DNA from: Pedobacter sp. SYP-B3415
Lineage (GTDB): Bacteria > Bacteroidota > Bacteroidia > Sphingobacteriales > Sphingobacteriaceae
Assembly: GCF_004138205.1 (NCBI RefSeq)
Contig: NZ_RXNQ01000031.1
Coordinates: 277,487-341,486, forward strand
Reading direction: 5' to 3'
Length of the DNA stretch: 64,000 nucleotides
Shown here: piece after piece, positions 9,243 to 17,303 of the stretch
Numbering within the stretch: position 1 is the stretch's first letter
Layout of the letters: each line of letters opens with the position of its first letter
Translations under genes and position numbers: made by a program
Notes under the pieces: model-generated
Seen by the model: the letters and a program-made list of their open reading frames with translations, nothing else
Told to the model about the DNA's origin: nothing
Databases searched by the model: none

Positions 9243-9515
9243 ATGATGGATAATTCAGAAAAATCAGGCAACAAAAAACCTGTAGGCAGAGCATCTGATG
9301 ATGTGCGAACCGGCGATGAGACCGACATCCGCCGAGGCGCAAACGATGAAAGCATCATTGAAAAAATGCAGGACAATGCAGAACAGACAAAATCTCCGCA
9401 GCAACAGCAGGAGTCCGGAAGCCCCGAGTCTGAACGGCGCGATCCGGGTTTCGGGCTTGGCGACACCTCAGCGATCGAAAACGGCGATCCGGATAATGAC
9501 CATAACAGACCCTGA
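9243..9515 (+). CDS. Short hydrophilic, probably disordered protein
   Basis: About 90 residues rich in Asp, Glu, Lys, Asn, Gln and Ser, with no hydrophobic core, predicted disordered. I chose the ATG at 9243, just after the miniprotein stop at 9231. An in-frame ATG at 9180 would add 21 equally hydrophilic residues and overlap the miniprotein by 52 bases, so it is possible but less likely. The C-terminal part carries a Pro/Gly/Asp stretch (DPGFGLGD, GDPDNDHN). The composition resembles bacterial hydrophilins and other stress-linked small proteins. The function is unknown. Confidence 0.6.
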   Translation: MMDNSEKSGNKKPVGRASDDVRTGDETDIRRGANDESIIEKMQDNAEQTKSPQQQQESGSPESERRDPGFGLGDTSAIENGDPDNDHNRP

Positions 9516-9545
9516 AAACGGAAAAATTTATGAGGGAGTGGCCCA

Positions 9546-10193
9546 TCAGATCACGTAACCGTTTGTTATAGCGAAACGGATCAGCGCGGCGGTATTTCTT
9601 GTATGTGTTTTTTCAAGCAGCGTCTGCCGGTGTCCTTCTACCGTTCGTTTGCTGATATTCAAGATACCGGCCATGTCATTGTTCGTCATACCTTCACTGA
9701 TCAGGCGCAGAATTTCAATCTCCCGGGCGGTAAAATCCATAGATCGCGCGTTAGCGAGCCTTACATTCGGCTTACCAAGAAATTTATTAATAAAATGATC
9801 TGCAAGCGTTGAGCTGAGATACCGGTAGCCCGAATGCACCTGCCTGATGGCAAACACAAGTTCCTCAGGGCCAACATCTTTCAGCAGATACCCGTCTGCC
9901 CCGGCCAGGAAAGCGCCGGCGATATACTTCTCACTGTCCAGCAAAGATAAGAACAGAACTTTTCCCGTATAGTTCAGTTCACGCGCTTTTGAAAGGAGGC
10001 TGATACCGTCAAGACCAGACATATTGATGTCGGCAAGAACGACATCTGCAGGGACGTTTGTACGAAGCGCGTTCAGCGCTTCGAACCCGTCGGCCACTGC
10101 CGCCCGGATAGCAAAATCATCCTGCTCGTCAAGGATAGCCCGGATACTGTTGCGTACAATCTGATGGTCTTCTGCGAGAATAATATTGATCAT
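9546..10193 (-). CDS. NarL/LuxR-family response regulator
   Basis: A 215-residue two-domain regulator from the ATG at 10193; upstream ATG 10247 adds a non-homologous tail. The receiver domain spans residues 1-120, with the acidic pair EDH near residue 8, phospho-acceptor Asp in LADINMSG near 55 and the conserved Lys in LLKD. The LuxR-type helix-turn-helix is at about 148-210 (TAREIEILRLISEGM, KRTVEGHR). It is closely similar in layout to the regulator at 29862-30509. No kinase is adjacent. The HisKA_3 kinases at 21677 and 26492 are plausible partners. It is divergent from the carbamoyltransferase gene. Confidence 0.9.
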   Translation of the reverse strand: MINIILAEDHQIVRNSIRAILDEQDDFAIRAAVADGFEALNALRTNVPADVVLADINMSGLDGISLLSKARELNYTGKVLFLSLLDSEKYIAGAFLAGADGYLLKDVGPEELVFAIRQVHSGYRYLSSTLADHFINKFLGKPNVRLANARSMDFTAREIEILRLISEGMTNNDMAGILNISKRTVEGHRQTLLEKTHTRNTAALIRFAITNGYVI

Positions 10194-10525
10194 AAATGAG
10201 CTGGTTGCAGGCCTGATAATAGCGGTAATCAGATAAGCGCAAAGCACTGTTTAACAATAACTTTGCGTTATGTGGTAACACCGGGACCGCACTTGTGTTT
10301 CGCATGTTAGCACAATGCGTAATTTACACCCCCGCGCGCTAATTACGCAGCAGCAAGGCGGGAGCCTCCGCGTCTCAAACAGCCTCTCCTCCAATTCTGT
10401 AGCCGCATACCGGTTTCCAGCTGGTGTGTAAATACGCCAGGCTACTGGTCAATTACTGAAAAACAAAATAGTCAAATCGTTAGACCGGGCGCCTGCGTTA
10501 GGGTATGAGAACTAATCCCCTGAAT
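10194..10525. other. Divergent intergenic region with inverted repeat
   Basis: About 330 bases between the response regulator and the carbamoyltransferase, without a convincing gene. It contains TAACTTTG at 10258-10265 (Bacteroidota -7 pattern TAnnTTTG on the plus strand, but a poor -33 element) and the dyad described at 10316-10349. Promoters of both genes should lie here. Confidence 0.5.
10316..10349. repeat. 9-bp perfect inverted repeat (possible operator or hairpin)
   Basis: TGCGTAATT at 10316-10324 is mirrored by AATTACGCA at 10341-10349 around a 16-base C/G-rich spacer. It lies between the LuxR-type regulator and the glycan-locus plus arm. It could be an operator or a hairpin; there is no T-tract, so it is not a terminator. 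Confidence 0.5.
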
Positions 10526-12304
10526 ATGTATACACTCGGTATCAATGCAATCTTTCATGATTCTGCGGCCTGCCTGATTAAAGACGGCGTGCTTCTCTCG
10601 GCTGCAGAAGAAGAACGTTTTACAGGCTATAAGCATGGCAAAAGGCCAATCCCTTTTTCTACGTATGAGCTGCCTTATCATGCCATAGCGTACTGCCTTG
10701 GTCAGGCGGGCCTGCACCTGAGTCAGATCGATCATATTGCGTACTCGTTTAATCCACTGTTGTGCACCGACAAGGGCATGGCAACGCAAGGCGAAGCGCC
10801 CATTCCGTTTTTTCCGCAAGCCGGCACAGATCCCGGGCGAAAGCGCATGTTATGGAATAACCTTTTTCTTTCATCGTCACTTAATGCGGCCGACCACCTC
10901 GTAGACGGTTATCCGCACCACTTGCAAGAATATTTTGTCGGCAGCCGGACAACCGACTGGGAATGGCATTTCGTAGACCACCATGTTGCCCATGCAGCCA
11001 GTGCCTTTTTGCCGTCTCCCTATTCACATGCAGCAGTTATGACGATAGACGGCCGCGGGGAGGACGTTTCGACAACCTATAGTCTTGGAGTAGGCCATGC
11101 ACTAACCACGATCAGCGAAGTTAAACTTCCTCATTCGCTCGGCTTACTTTATGAACAGGTAACGAGCTATCTCGGATTTCTCCACTCCTCAGATGAGTAC
11201 AAAGTAATGGCCCTGGCATCTTATGGTGAGCCTGAATATCTTTCAGTTTTCAGGGATCTTGTCAAGGTTCATGGCGACGGACAATATACAATTGAGCAGA
11301 CACCACTTAACGAACTGTTCGGTCCGGCACGCCTGCGTTCAGATTCATTTGATAAAAAACACTTTAACCTGGCGCGGTCGCTGCAGCTTGTGCTCGAAGA
11401 AACTGTGCTCGAGCTTACCGGCTGGCTGCGTAACGTCAGCATGGCCGACAACCTTTGCCTGGCTGGAGGCGTGGCGCTCAACTGTGTTTTAAACGGCCGC
11501 ATACGCGATGAAAGCGGTTTCAAAGGCGTTTGGGTGCAGCCGGCATCCGGCGACTCGGGGACGGCACTCGGAGCCGCGCTTTGGATTGACAACAATATCA
11601 GGCAGCCGGCTGAAAAAGACTTTGTTATGGAACATGCCTACTGGGGACCTGAATACAGCGACCATGAGATCGAAAAACTGCTGCAATGGGCAAAGGTGCC
11701 ATACAGGAAGATGGAAAATGTTGCAACAGAAACAGCTGAGATTCTAGCAGAAGACAAAATTATCGGCTGGTTTCAGGGGCGTATGGAGTTCGGTCCGCGC
11801 GCGCTCGGCAGCCGCTCCATTCTTGCCTCGCCTATCAGCACAGATATGCAGGCCCGTTTGAATGAGGTTAAAGACCGGGAAGATTTTCGCCCCGTTGCAC
11901 CTGTGGTGCTGCAGGAAGATGCAGCAGAATGGTTTGAGGGGGCGGTTGAATCGCCATATATGTTATTTGTAAATAAAGTTGCAGCAGACAAGGCAGACCG
12001 CATTCCAGCTGTAAGACATGTAGACGGCACCGCGCGTATCCAAACAATTAACGCGAAGCAACATCCGCAATACTATGCCTTGCTGAAGGCTTTTAAAGAA
12101 AAGACCGGCGTTCCGGTGCTCGTGAACACGAGTTTTAACATTCTGGGCAAGCCCATAGTCTGCACACCAAAAGACGCCATCAGCTGTTTCTGGACATCGC
12201 CGTTTGACGCACTTATTATGGGTTCATTTTTAATCGAGAAGAACAATGCCGATAAAAATATCAGTAGTTATTCCAACTTACAACAGAACGAACTTACTGC
12301 TTAA
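10526..12304 (+). CDS. NodU/CmcH-family O-carbamoyltransferase
   Basis: A 592-residue carbamoyltransferase of the NodU/NolO/CmcH family, which moves a carbamoyl group from carbamoyl phosphate to a hydroxyl of a sugar or natural product. The N-terminal half has GINAIFHDSAAC, the DHHVAHAASAF histidine motif and the ASKHA-fold glycine motif LAGGVALNC (about 305-320). The C-terminal YrdC-like domain has EFGPRALGSRSI and NTSFN. ATG 10526 begins directly with the conserved first strand; ATG 10505 adds 7 residues. It overlaps the GT2 gene by 59 bases, so the enzyme probably decorates a glycan made by this locus. Confidence 0.92.
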   Translation: MYTLGINAIFHDSAACLIKDGVLLSAAEEERFTGYKHGKRPIPFSTYELPYHAIAYCLGQAGLHLSQIDHIAYSFNPLLCTDKGMATQGEAPIPFFPQAGTDPGRKRMLWNNLFLSSSLNAADHLVDGYPHHLQEYFVGSRTTDWEWHFVDHHVAHAASAFLPSPYSHAAVMTIDGRGEDVSTTYSLGVGHALTTISEVKLPHSLGLLYEQVTSYLGFLHSSDEYKVMALASYGEPEYLSVFRDLVKVHGDGQYTIEQTPLNELFGPARLRSDSFDKKHFNLARSLQLVLEETVLELTGWLRNVSMADNLCLAGGVALNCVLNGRIRDESGFKGVWVQPASGDSGTALGAALWIDNNIRQPAEKDFVMEHAYWGPEYSDHEIEKLLQWAKVPYRKMENVATETAEILAEDKIIGWFQGRMEFGPRALGSRSILASPISTDMQARLNEVKDREDFRPVAPVVLQEDAAEWFEGAVESPYMLFVNKVAADKADRIPAVRHVDGTARIQTINAKQHPQYYALLKAFKEKTGVPVLVNTSFNILGKPIVCTPKDAISCFWTSPFDALIMGSFLIEKNNADKNISSYSNLQQNELTA

Positions 12305-13217
12305 TTGTCTGAAAAGTCTGGCCGGGCAGCATTTAAATAAAGCGTTTTTTGAGGTGATTGTTGTGAGTGACGGCCCCGACCCGCAAACCCGCAGCGCACT
12401 CGAGGTTTATGCCGGGAAACGCCCCCTTAATTTGCGCTATCTGCACACAGCAGTAAAAAAGGGCCCTGCAGCTGCCCGCAATTTAGGCTGGCTGAGTGCA
12501 CGCGGGCCGCTGGTTGCCTTTACCGATGATGACTGTCTCCCCGACCGCAACTGGCTAATCTCACTGCTCAGCCATTATAATGAAGGCCAGCTTATCGCGA
12601 TGACAGGCCGTACGGTTGTTCCTGTAGGTAATATGGTTAGCGACCATGCCCTTAACACAAAAGGACTCGAAGATGCAGAATTCATCACAGCCAACTGTGC
12701 CATAAGCAAACAGGCGCTGATCCTAACGGGCGGCTTTGATGAAAGGTTCGAGCTGGCCTGGCGTGAGGATTCCGATCTGCATTTTCGCCTGTTAGAAAAC
12801 AGCATAACTATTATCAGGACACCTGAAGCCATCGTTGTTCATCCGGTGCGAAGCGGCCGGTTCGGCCTTAGCATTGCCGAGCAGAGAAAAGGGATGTATG
12901 ATGCGCTGCTCTACAAAAAATATCCCGCGTTCTACCGGCAGCGGATCCAGCAAAAACCGCTCTGGTACTACTATTTTATTAATCTGTTGTGGATCGTGGT
13001 ACTGGCCGCCGCCTGGCGGCAGGAATGGTGGCTGGCTTACACAGGCCTGGCTGGTGTTGCTATTCTCTTGTTAAACTTCGCCTACAAGCGGCTCGTGCGC
13101 ACCAGTAAGACCCTGCGCGATATTGCCGAAATGCTGGTAACGTCGCTCGTCATACCGACCCTATCGGTATACTGGCGGCTTGTCGGAAACATTCGCTTCA
13201 AAACAGTTCTTTTATGA
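12246..13217 (+). CDS. Family 2 glycosyltransferase
   Basis: A 323-residue inverting GT-A glycosyltransferase. The N-terminal domain opens with ISVVIPTYNR; the nucleotide-sugar metal site is probably FTDDDCLP near residue 98. A conserved WREDSDLHFR acid-base region lies near 175-185. Residues about 235-300 contain two hydrophobic segments that probably anchor it to the inner membrane. The start overlaps the carbamoyltransferase end by 59 bases and its stop overlaps the next start as ATGA, which indicates a tightly coupled operon. Donor and acceptor are unknown; a heptose-containing glycan fits the neighbours. Confidence 0.9.
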   Translation: MPIKISVVIPTYNRTNLLLNCLKSLAGQHLNKAFFEVIVVSDGPDPQTRSALEVYAGKRPLNLRYLHTAVKKGPAAARNLGWLSARGPLVAFTDDDCLPDRNWLISLLSHYNEGQLIAMTGRTVVPVGNMVSDHALNTKGLEDAEFITANCAISKQALILTGGFDERFELAWREDSDLHFRLLENSITIIRTPEAIVVHPVRSGRFGLSIAEQRKGMYDALLYKKYPAFYRQRIQQKPLWYYYFINLLWIVVLAAAWRQEWWLAYTGLAGVAILLLNFAYKRLVRTSKTLRDIAEMLVTSLVIPTLSVYWRLVGNIRFKTVLL

Positions 13218-14206
13218 CAGGCCTAGAAAAATCTTTCCGCATCGGCATTCTCAGGGCGCTGCAACTTGGCGACCTGTTGTGCAGCATTCCGGCCATACGC
13301 GCCCTGCGTTCAGCATATCCCGAAGCACACATTGAGCTGATCGGTCTGCCCGGGGCGGCCGCACTTACCGCGCGCTACCCCCAATATATTAATGCACTTG
13401 TGCCATTTCCGGGATATCCCGGTTTGCCCGAGCAAACTTACGATCAGGCCCGGTTCGTTAATCTGGTTGCCGCTAACCGTATAAGTCCGTATGATCTGCT
13501 TTTGCAGATGCAGGGAAATGGCAGCATCGTGAACGAAATGCTGGCACAGTTCAATGCAAAACGCCTGGTGGGTTTCTGCCCATCGACTGAAGACGAAAGC
13601 GAAGATTTTATGCTCTATCCTGCAGGAATTCACGAAGTGGACCGGCACCTGCAGTTGATGCAGCATACCGGGATCGCAGCAGATGATCCTGCAATGGAGT
13701 TCCCGGTATGGGAGCAGGACCGGGAGAACCTGAGCCGGCTGATGCTGACCCACAACGGTCGACCATATATATGCGTTCATCCGGGATCACGCGGCAGCTG
13801 GAGACAATGGCCGGTTGCACACTTTGCCCGGATGGCGGATCTGTGTATTCATGAGGGGTTTGATGTTATTCTTACGGGCGTAGCCGCTGAACAGGAACTT
13901 TGCAATGCGGTAGCAGACAGTATGCGCATGCGGCCACAGAACGCCTGTGGCCTGACCGATCTGGGTACGCTGGCCGCCGTGCTGGAAGGCTCGGCCGGAC
14001 TGCTGTGCAACTGCACCGGTATTTCACATCTTGCTGCCGCACTGAAAGTACCCAGCGTGGTGATCAGTATGGACGGGGAACCGCGGCGCTGGGGACCTAG
14101 AAACACGAAAATTCATCAGACATTAGACTGGAAAACCGCGCCGAATATGATGGCGGTGCTTTCTGCTATGGAAGCCCTGATCGGGAAAGCGCGAGCAGTG
14201 CACTGA
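13214..14206 (+). CDS. Family 9 glycosyltransferase (heptosyltransferase-like)
   Basis: A 330-residue GT-B protein of family 9, the group of ADP-heptose:LPS heptosyltransferases. It has the N-terminal RALQLGDLLCSIPAIRAL motif and the C-terminal donor-binding region with ICVHPGSRGSWRQWP (about 185) and CNCTGISHLAAAL (about 260), both typical. No signal peptide; it acts on the cytosolic face of the membrane. It overlaps GT2 by 4 bases (ATGA). Its last 41 bases overlap the end of the convergent GT9 gene. With HldE and GmhB encoded opposite, ADP-heptose is the likely donor. Confidence 0.9.
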   Translation: MTGLEKSFRIGILRALQLGDLLCSIPAIRALRSAYPEAHIELIGLPGAAALTARYPQYINALVPFPGYPGLPEQTYDQARFVNLVAANRISPYDLLLQMQGNGSIVNEMLAQFNAKRLVGFCPSTEDESEDFMLYPAGIHEVDRHLQLMQHTGIAADDPAMEFPVWEQDRENLSRLMLTHNGRPYICVHPGSRGSWRQWPVAHFARMADLCIHEGFDVILTGVAAEQELCNAVADSMRMRPQNACGLTDLGTLAAVLEGSAGLLCNCTGISHLAAALKVPSVVISMDGEPRRWGPRNTKIHQTLDWKTAPNMMAVLSAMEALIGKARAVH

Positions 14207-15263
14207 CGACATCGCCGGGGGCCGGCGGGGCAAGTTGTTTCTTATAAAGTTTCCTGTTCACGTAGCCAATGACCGCATTGCTGCTAGGCATTATACCTGT
14301 AGGTGAATAATAAAATACCTGGTTTTTTACTTTCCAGGGCGTATGCTGAGGATTTGTTCTCGCATACAAGACACACACAGGCGTTTTTGTTGCCGCAGCG
14401 AGGTGAACTGTGCCGGTATTAACCGATAAGACGCCGGCTGATTTTCTGACCAGATAGGCGAGTTCTGCCACGTTGAGATTTCCCGCAAAGATGACGACAT
14501 CAGGCACGGCAGCTTTCATGGCCGAAAGCTCAGACTGCTGGGATTTTGTGCCTGTCAGCACAATTCCGTAACTGCTGTGCGCCCGCAATGATTTCAACAG
14601 CTCAAACCAGTAAGCAAGAGGCAGGTTGCGGCGGCGTTCAGATGCGCCGGTGCTGACAACAAAAAAGTGTTGATCAGGTGCAATACCGGCCCTGGCAAGC
14701 TCCTTCACCGTTCGCTGCCTTGCAGCAGCGGGAATCTCGGCGATGAGATCATCAGCTGAGGGTATCGCGCCGATTTCTGCGACCAACGCAAGATCGCGGG
14801 AAACCTGGTGAAGAATTTTTTCATAAGGTTCCTCATCCGGCACCCAGTTTGTAAGCAGCCCATAGGGGTTCTCGCGGCAATAGGCCAAGCGCAACGGGAT
14901 CCCGGCCAGGTATGCGAGCATGATGCAGGGCATCGGGTTCTGGCTGTAAACTGTAAAGACAACGCAGCCGTCAAAACGCTGCTCCCTTAGTCTGGCGACC
15001 AGGTCAAGCACTGCGGCCGCTCCCGGATCGAGGTCATAGAACTTCTGCCAGGGAAGGTCGAAGGTGATCACCTCGTCAACAAAAGGATTAAGACGGGCGG
15101 CAGCGGCACCTTTTTGAGATGTCAGTATAGCAAGCTGGACGCCGAAATGTTCTTTTAACGCCCGGATGGCCGGCGATGACATGAGTACATCGCCCATATT
15201 ATCAGGGCGTATGCATAAGATGCGCCGGCAGGTATTCCAGTTACTCAACTGATTGTCGCCCAT
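14166..15263 (-). CDS. Family 9 glycosyltransferase (heptosyltransferase-like)
   Basis: A 365-residue second GT9 enzyme. The N terminus has the classic LCIRPDNMGDVLMSSPAIRAL motif, and the C terminus has VVSTGASERRRNLP (about 195) and VNTGTVHLAAA (about 285) for ADP-heptose binding. It starts within the end of hldE (19-base overlap) and so is the last gene of the minus-strand heptose arm. It is only distantly similar to the GT9 at 13214, so the two probably add different residues. Its 3' end overlaps the convergent GT9 by 41 bases. Confidence 0.9.
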   Translation of the reverse strand: MGDNQLSNWNTCRRILCIRPDNMGDVLMSSPAIRALKEHFGVQLAILTSQKGAAAARLNPFVDEVITFDLPWQKFYDLDPGAAAVLDLVARLREQRFDGCVVFTVYSQNPMPCIMLAYLAGIPLRLAYCRENPYGLLTNWVPDEEPYEKILHQVSRDLALVAEIGAIPSADDLIAEIPAAARQRTVKELARAGIAPDQHFFVVSTGASERRRNLPLAYWFELLKSLRAHSSYGIVLTGTKSQQSELSAMKAAVPDVVIFAGNLNVAELAYLVRKSAGVLSVNTGTVHLAAATKTPVCVLYARTNPQHTPWKVKNQVFYYSPTGIMPSSNAVIGYVNRKLYKKQLAPPAPGDVVSALLALSRSGLP

Positions 15264-16732
15264 CCGTTCCTGAATTGTGCTGCTGCAATTTTCTTGATGA
15301 CTGCAGAAGTGGATCTGCCGCTTACTACTGGTATAAACGCGATTTCTGCACCCAACTGCTCAAGGAGGGGCTGTTCGGGCAGGACTGCACCTTTATAATC
15401 TCCGCCCTTAACAAAAACGTCGGGTCTTACCTGTTTGATCAGGCTGCATGGCGTGTCGTCTTTTAAACTTCCGAAGGGTATCACATAATTGACACAAGAC
15501 AGCGAGCTCAGTACTTCCATCCGGTCAGAGAGACTGTTTACCGGACGGTCGCTTCCTTTTAATCGCCTGATGCTGTCATCGCGGTTCAGGCCTACAACCA
15601 GCAGATCGCCCATCTCACGGGCTTGCTGCAGGTAACGGACATGGCCGCTGTGCAGAATATCAAAACAACCGTTTGTAAAAACGATTCTTTTACCGGCAGC
15701 CCTGGCCTGTTCCAATAAAGCAAGCACAGCATTTTTAGCCAGGTCTTTCCCGGCGGGAGCGCCGGCGGCAAGCAGCTCTGCTGGTGCGCAACAGGCAGTT
15801 CCTGATTTTGTCAGCACGACCGAAGCAGCTTGTGTACCGATTGTCGCGGCTTCTGCAGGCGTCGCTGCGCAGATCAATGCGAGCGCAGCGGCGCCTGTAA
15901 AAGTATCGCCCGCTCCGCTCACCTGCGGATTTTGCACCCTGAGGGCGGGCACCACTGCCTCAAGCTGATTACCGCTAAAAACCATGCATCCCGACTCGTC
16001 AAGCGTGAGAAACACATGTTCAGCACCGGTGCGCTCACGTAACTCCGCTCCTGTCGCCTGCAGCTCGGTGATGCGGGCCTGCTTAGACACTTCGCGGCCC
16101 AGCAATACCTGCGCCTCTTCAAAATTCGGCTTGATCATAGACGGGCAAAGAGGGCGAAAACGCCAGGCCTCCTTGCTGTCTACCGCCAAAAAAAGAGACT
16201 TGTCCTGCTGGCATGCTGCGATCTGATCAATAACCGGTTGCACGAAACACCCTTTGCCGTAGTCTGACAGCAAAATCCCGTCGAAATCCGGCCATTCCTG
16301 CTTCAAATTGGCAGACAGATGTGCGGCATGATGCCCGTCGAGCGGCAGCTCACAGCCTTCATCAACACGCAAAAAGGTCTGCCCCCCCGATGAAAACCGG
16401 TGCTTTGTAATCGTTGTGCGGTCGTCTGCCATGCGCAGCATACGGACATCGATTCCCCTTGAAACAAGCATTTCACGGATCTGCCTGCCAGCAGTGTCAT
16501 TACCGGTAACTCCGGCGATCGAAACGCTGGCACCGAGCGCGGCTACATTTGCGGCGAGATTCGCCGCCCCGCCAAGATAATAGGTATGTTGATCGGCATT
16601 TAGCACCGGTGCGCTGACCTCGGGAGCCAGGCGCCTGCACGTTCCAGTTGTATAGATATCCAGCATCAGATCGCCGACTACCAGCACGCGCCGGCCGGCA
16701 AAATCACGCAGGAATTCTTTTAGATTTCTCAT
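15245..16732 (-). CDS. hldE: Bifunctional heptose-7-phosphate kinase / heptose-1-phosphate adenylyltransferase HldE
   Basis: A 495-residue two-domain enzyme. The N-terminal PfkB-type kinase (about 5-325) has the GGAANLAANVAALG motif and the ATP/anion-hole region SGAGDTFTGA. The C-terminal cytidylyltransferase-fold domain (about 345-490) has NGCFDILHSGH with the HxGH site. It phosphorylates D-glycero-D-manno-heptose 7-phosphate at C1 and, after GmhB removes the C7 phosphate, adds AMP to give ADP-heptose. The ATG at 16732 matches the family start; ATG 16753 adds 7 residues. It overlaps gmhB by 29 bases upstream and the GT9 gene by 19 bases downstream. Confidence 0.95.
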   Translation of the reverse strand: MRNLKEFLRDFAGRRVLVVGDLMLDIYTTGTCRRLAPEVSAPVLNADQHTYYLGGAANLAANVAALGASVSIAGVTGNDTAGRQIREMLVSRGIDVRMLRMADDRTTITKHRFSSGGQTFLRVDEGCELPLDGHHAAHLSANLKQEWPDFDGILLSDYGKGCFVQPVIDQIAACQQDKSLFLAVDSKEAWRFRPLCPSMIKPNFEEAQVLLGREVSKQARITELQATGAELRERTGAEHVFLTLDESGCMVFSGNQLEAVVPALRVQNPQVSGAGDTFTGAAALALICAATPAEAATIGTQAASVVLTKSGTACCAPAELLAAGAPAGKDLAKNAVLALLEQARAAGKRIVFTNGCFDILHSGHVRYLQQAREMGDLLVVGLNRDDSIRRLKGSDRPVNSLSDRMEVLSSLSCVNYVIPFGSLKDDTPCSLIKQVRPDVFVKGGDYKGAVLPEQPLLEQLGAEIAFIPVVSGRSTSAVIKKIAAAQFRNGWATIS

Positions 16733-17303
16733 TTGACAGTTTAGTTTGTTCAATAATTATCCTTGCGGCTTCATTCAAACTCGGAACAATAAGGTCCGGC
16801 TCCCGGTAAGGCCCGGGAATCCATTGGTCTTCGTTACCATTGCTGATCACGACCGACTGGCAGCCGCTGCGCTTTCCGGCCTCTGCATCGTCCAGAATAT
16901 CGCCGATCATCCACGATCGCGACAGGTCAATCTTGTGCCTCCGGGCCGCCAACAGGATCATGCCGGGTTTTGGTTTCCGGCAAGCACAATCGCAGGTGTA
17001 GGCAGGTACTACCCCTTCCGGATGATGCGGGCAGAAAATAAAGTCGTCGAGGCAGATGCCTTCTGCCAGCAGCAGTTCCCTGAGCCGGCGCTCCACACCT
17101 TCCAGGGCTTCAACCGGGAAAAGACCGCGTGCCACGCCCGACTGATTGGAAATAACGATCAGCGCAAACCCCGATTCCTGAAACAGCCGTAATCCTTCAA
17201 TGGTGTGTTCAGACAGCCTGATCAGCGACGGGTCTACGTTATAAGGCACATCATGGATCAGCGTACCGTCTTTATCCAGAAAAATGGCAGGCCTAACTCC
17301 CAT
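16704..17303 (-). CDS. gmhB: D-glycero-D-manno-heptose 1,7-bisphosphate 7-phosphatase GmhB
   Basis: A 199-residue HAD-superfamily phosphatase. The DxD nucleophile motif is FLDKDGTLI at about residue 9. The zinc loop typical of GmhB is present (CPHHPEG, then CDCACRKPKPGM, about 105-130), followed by MIGDILDDAEAG near 150. It removes the C7 phosphate of heptose bisphosphate between the two HldE reactions. It overlaps the GT4-GmhA fusion upstream by 11 bases and hldE downstream by 29 bases, so the arm is translated as one operon. Confidence 0.95.
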   Translation of the reverse strand: MGVRPAIFLDKDGTLIHDVPYNVDPSLIRLSEHTIEGLRLFQESGFALIVISNQSGVARGLFPVEALEGVERRLRELLLAEGICLDDFIFCPHHPEGVVPAYTCDCACRKPKPGMILLAARRHKIDLSRSWMIGDILDDAEAGKRSGCQSVVISNGNEDQWIPGPYREPDLIVPSLNEAARIIIEQTKLSNEKSKRIPA

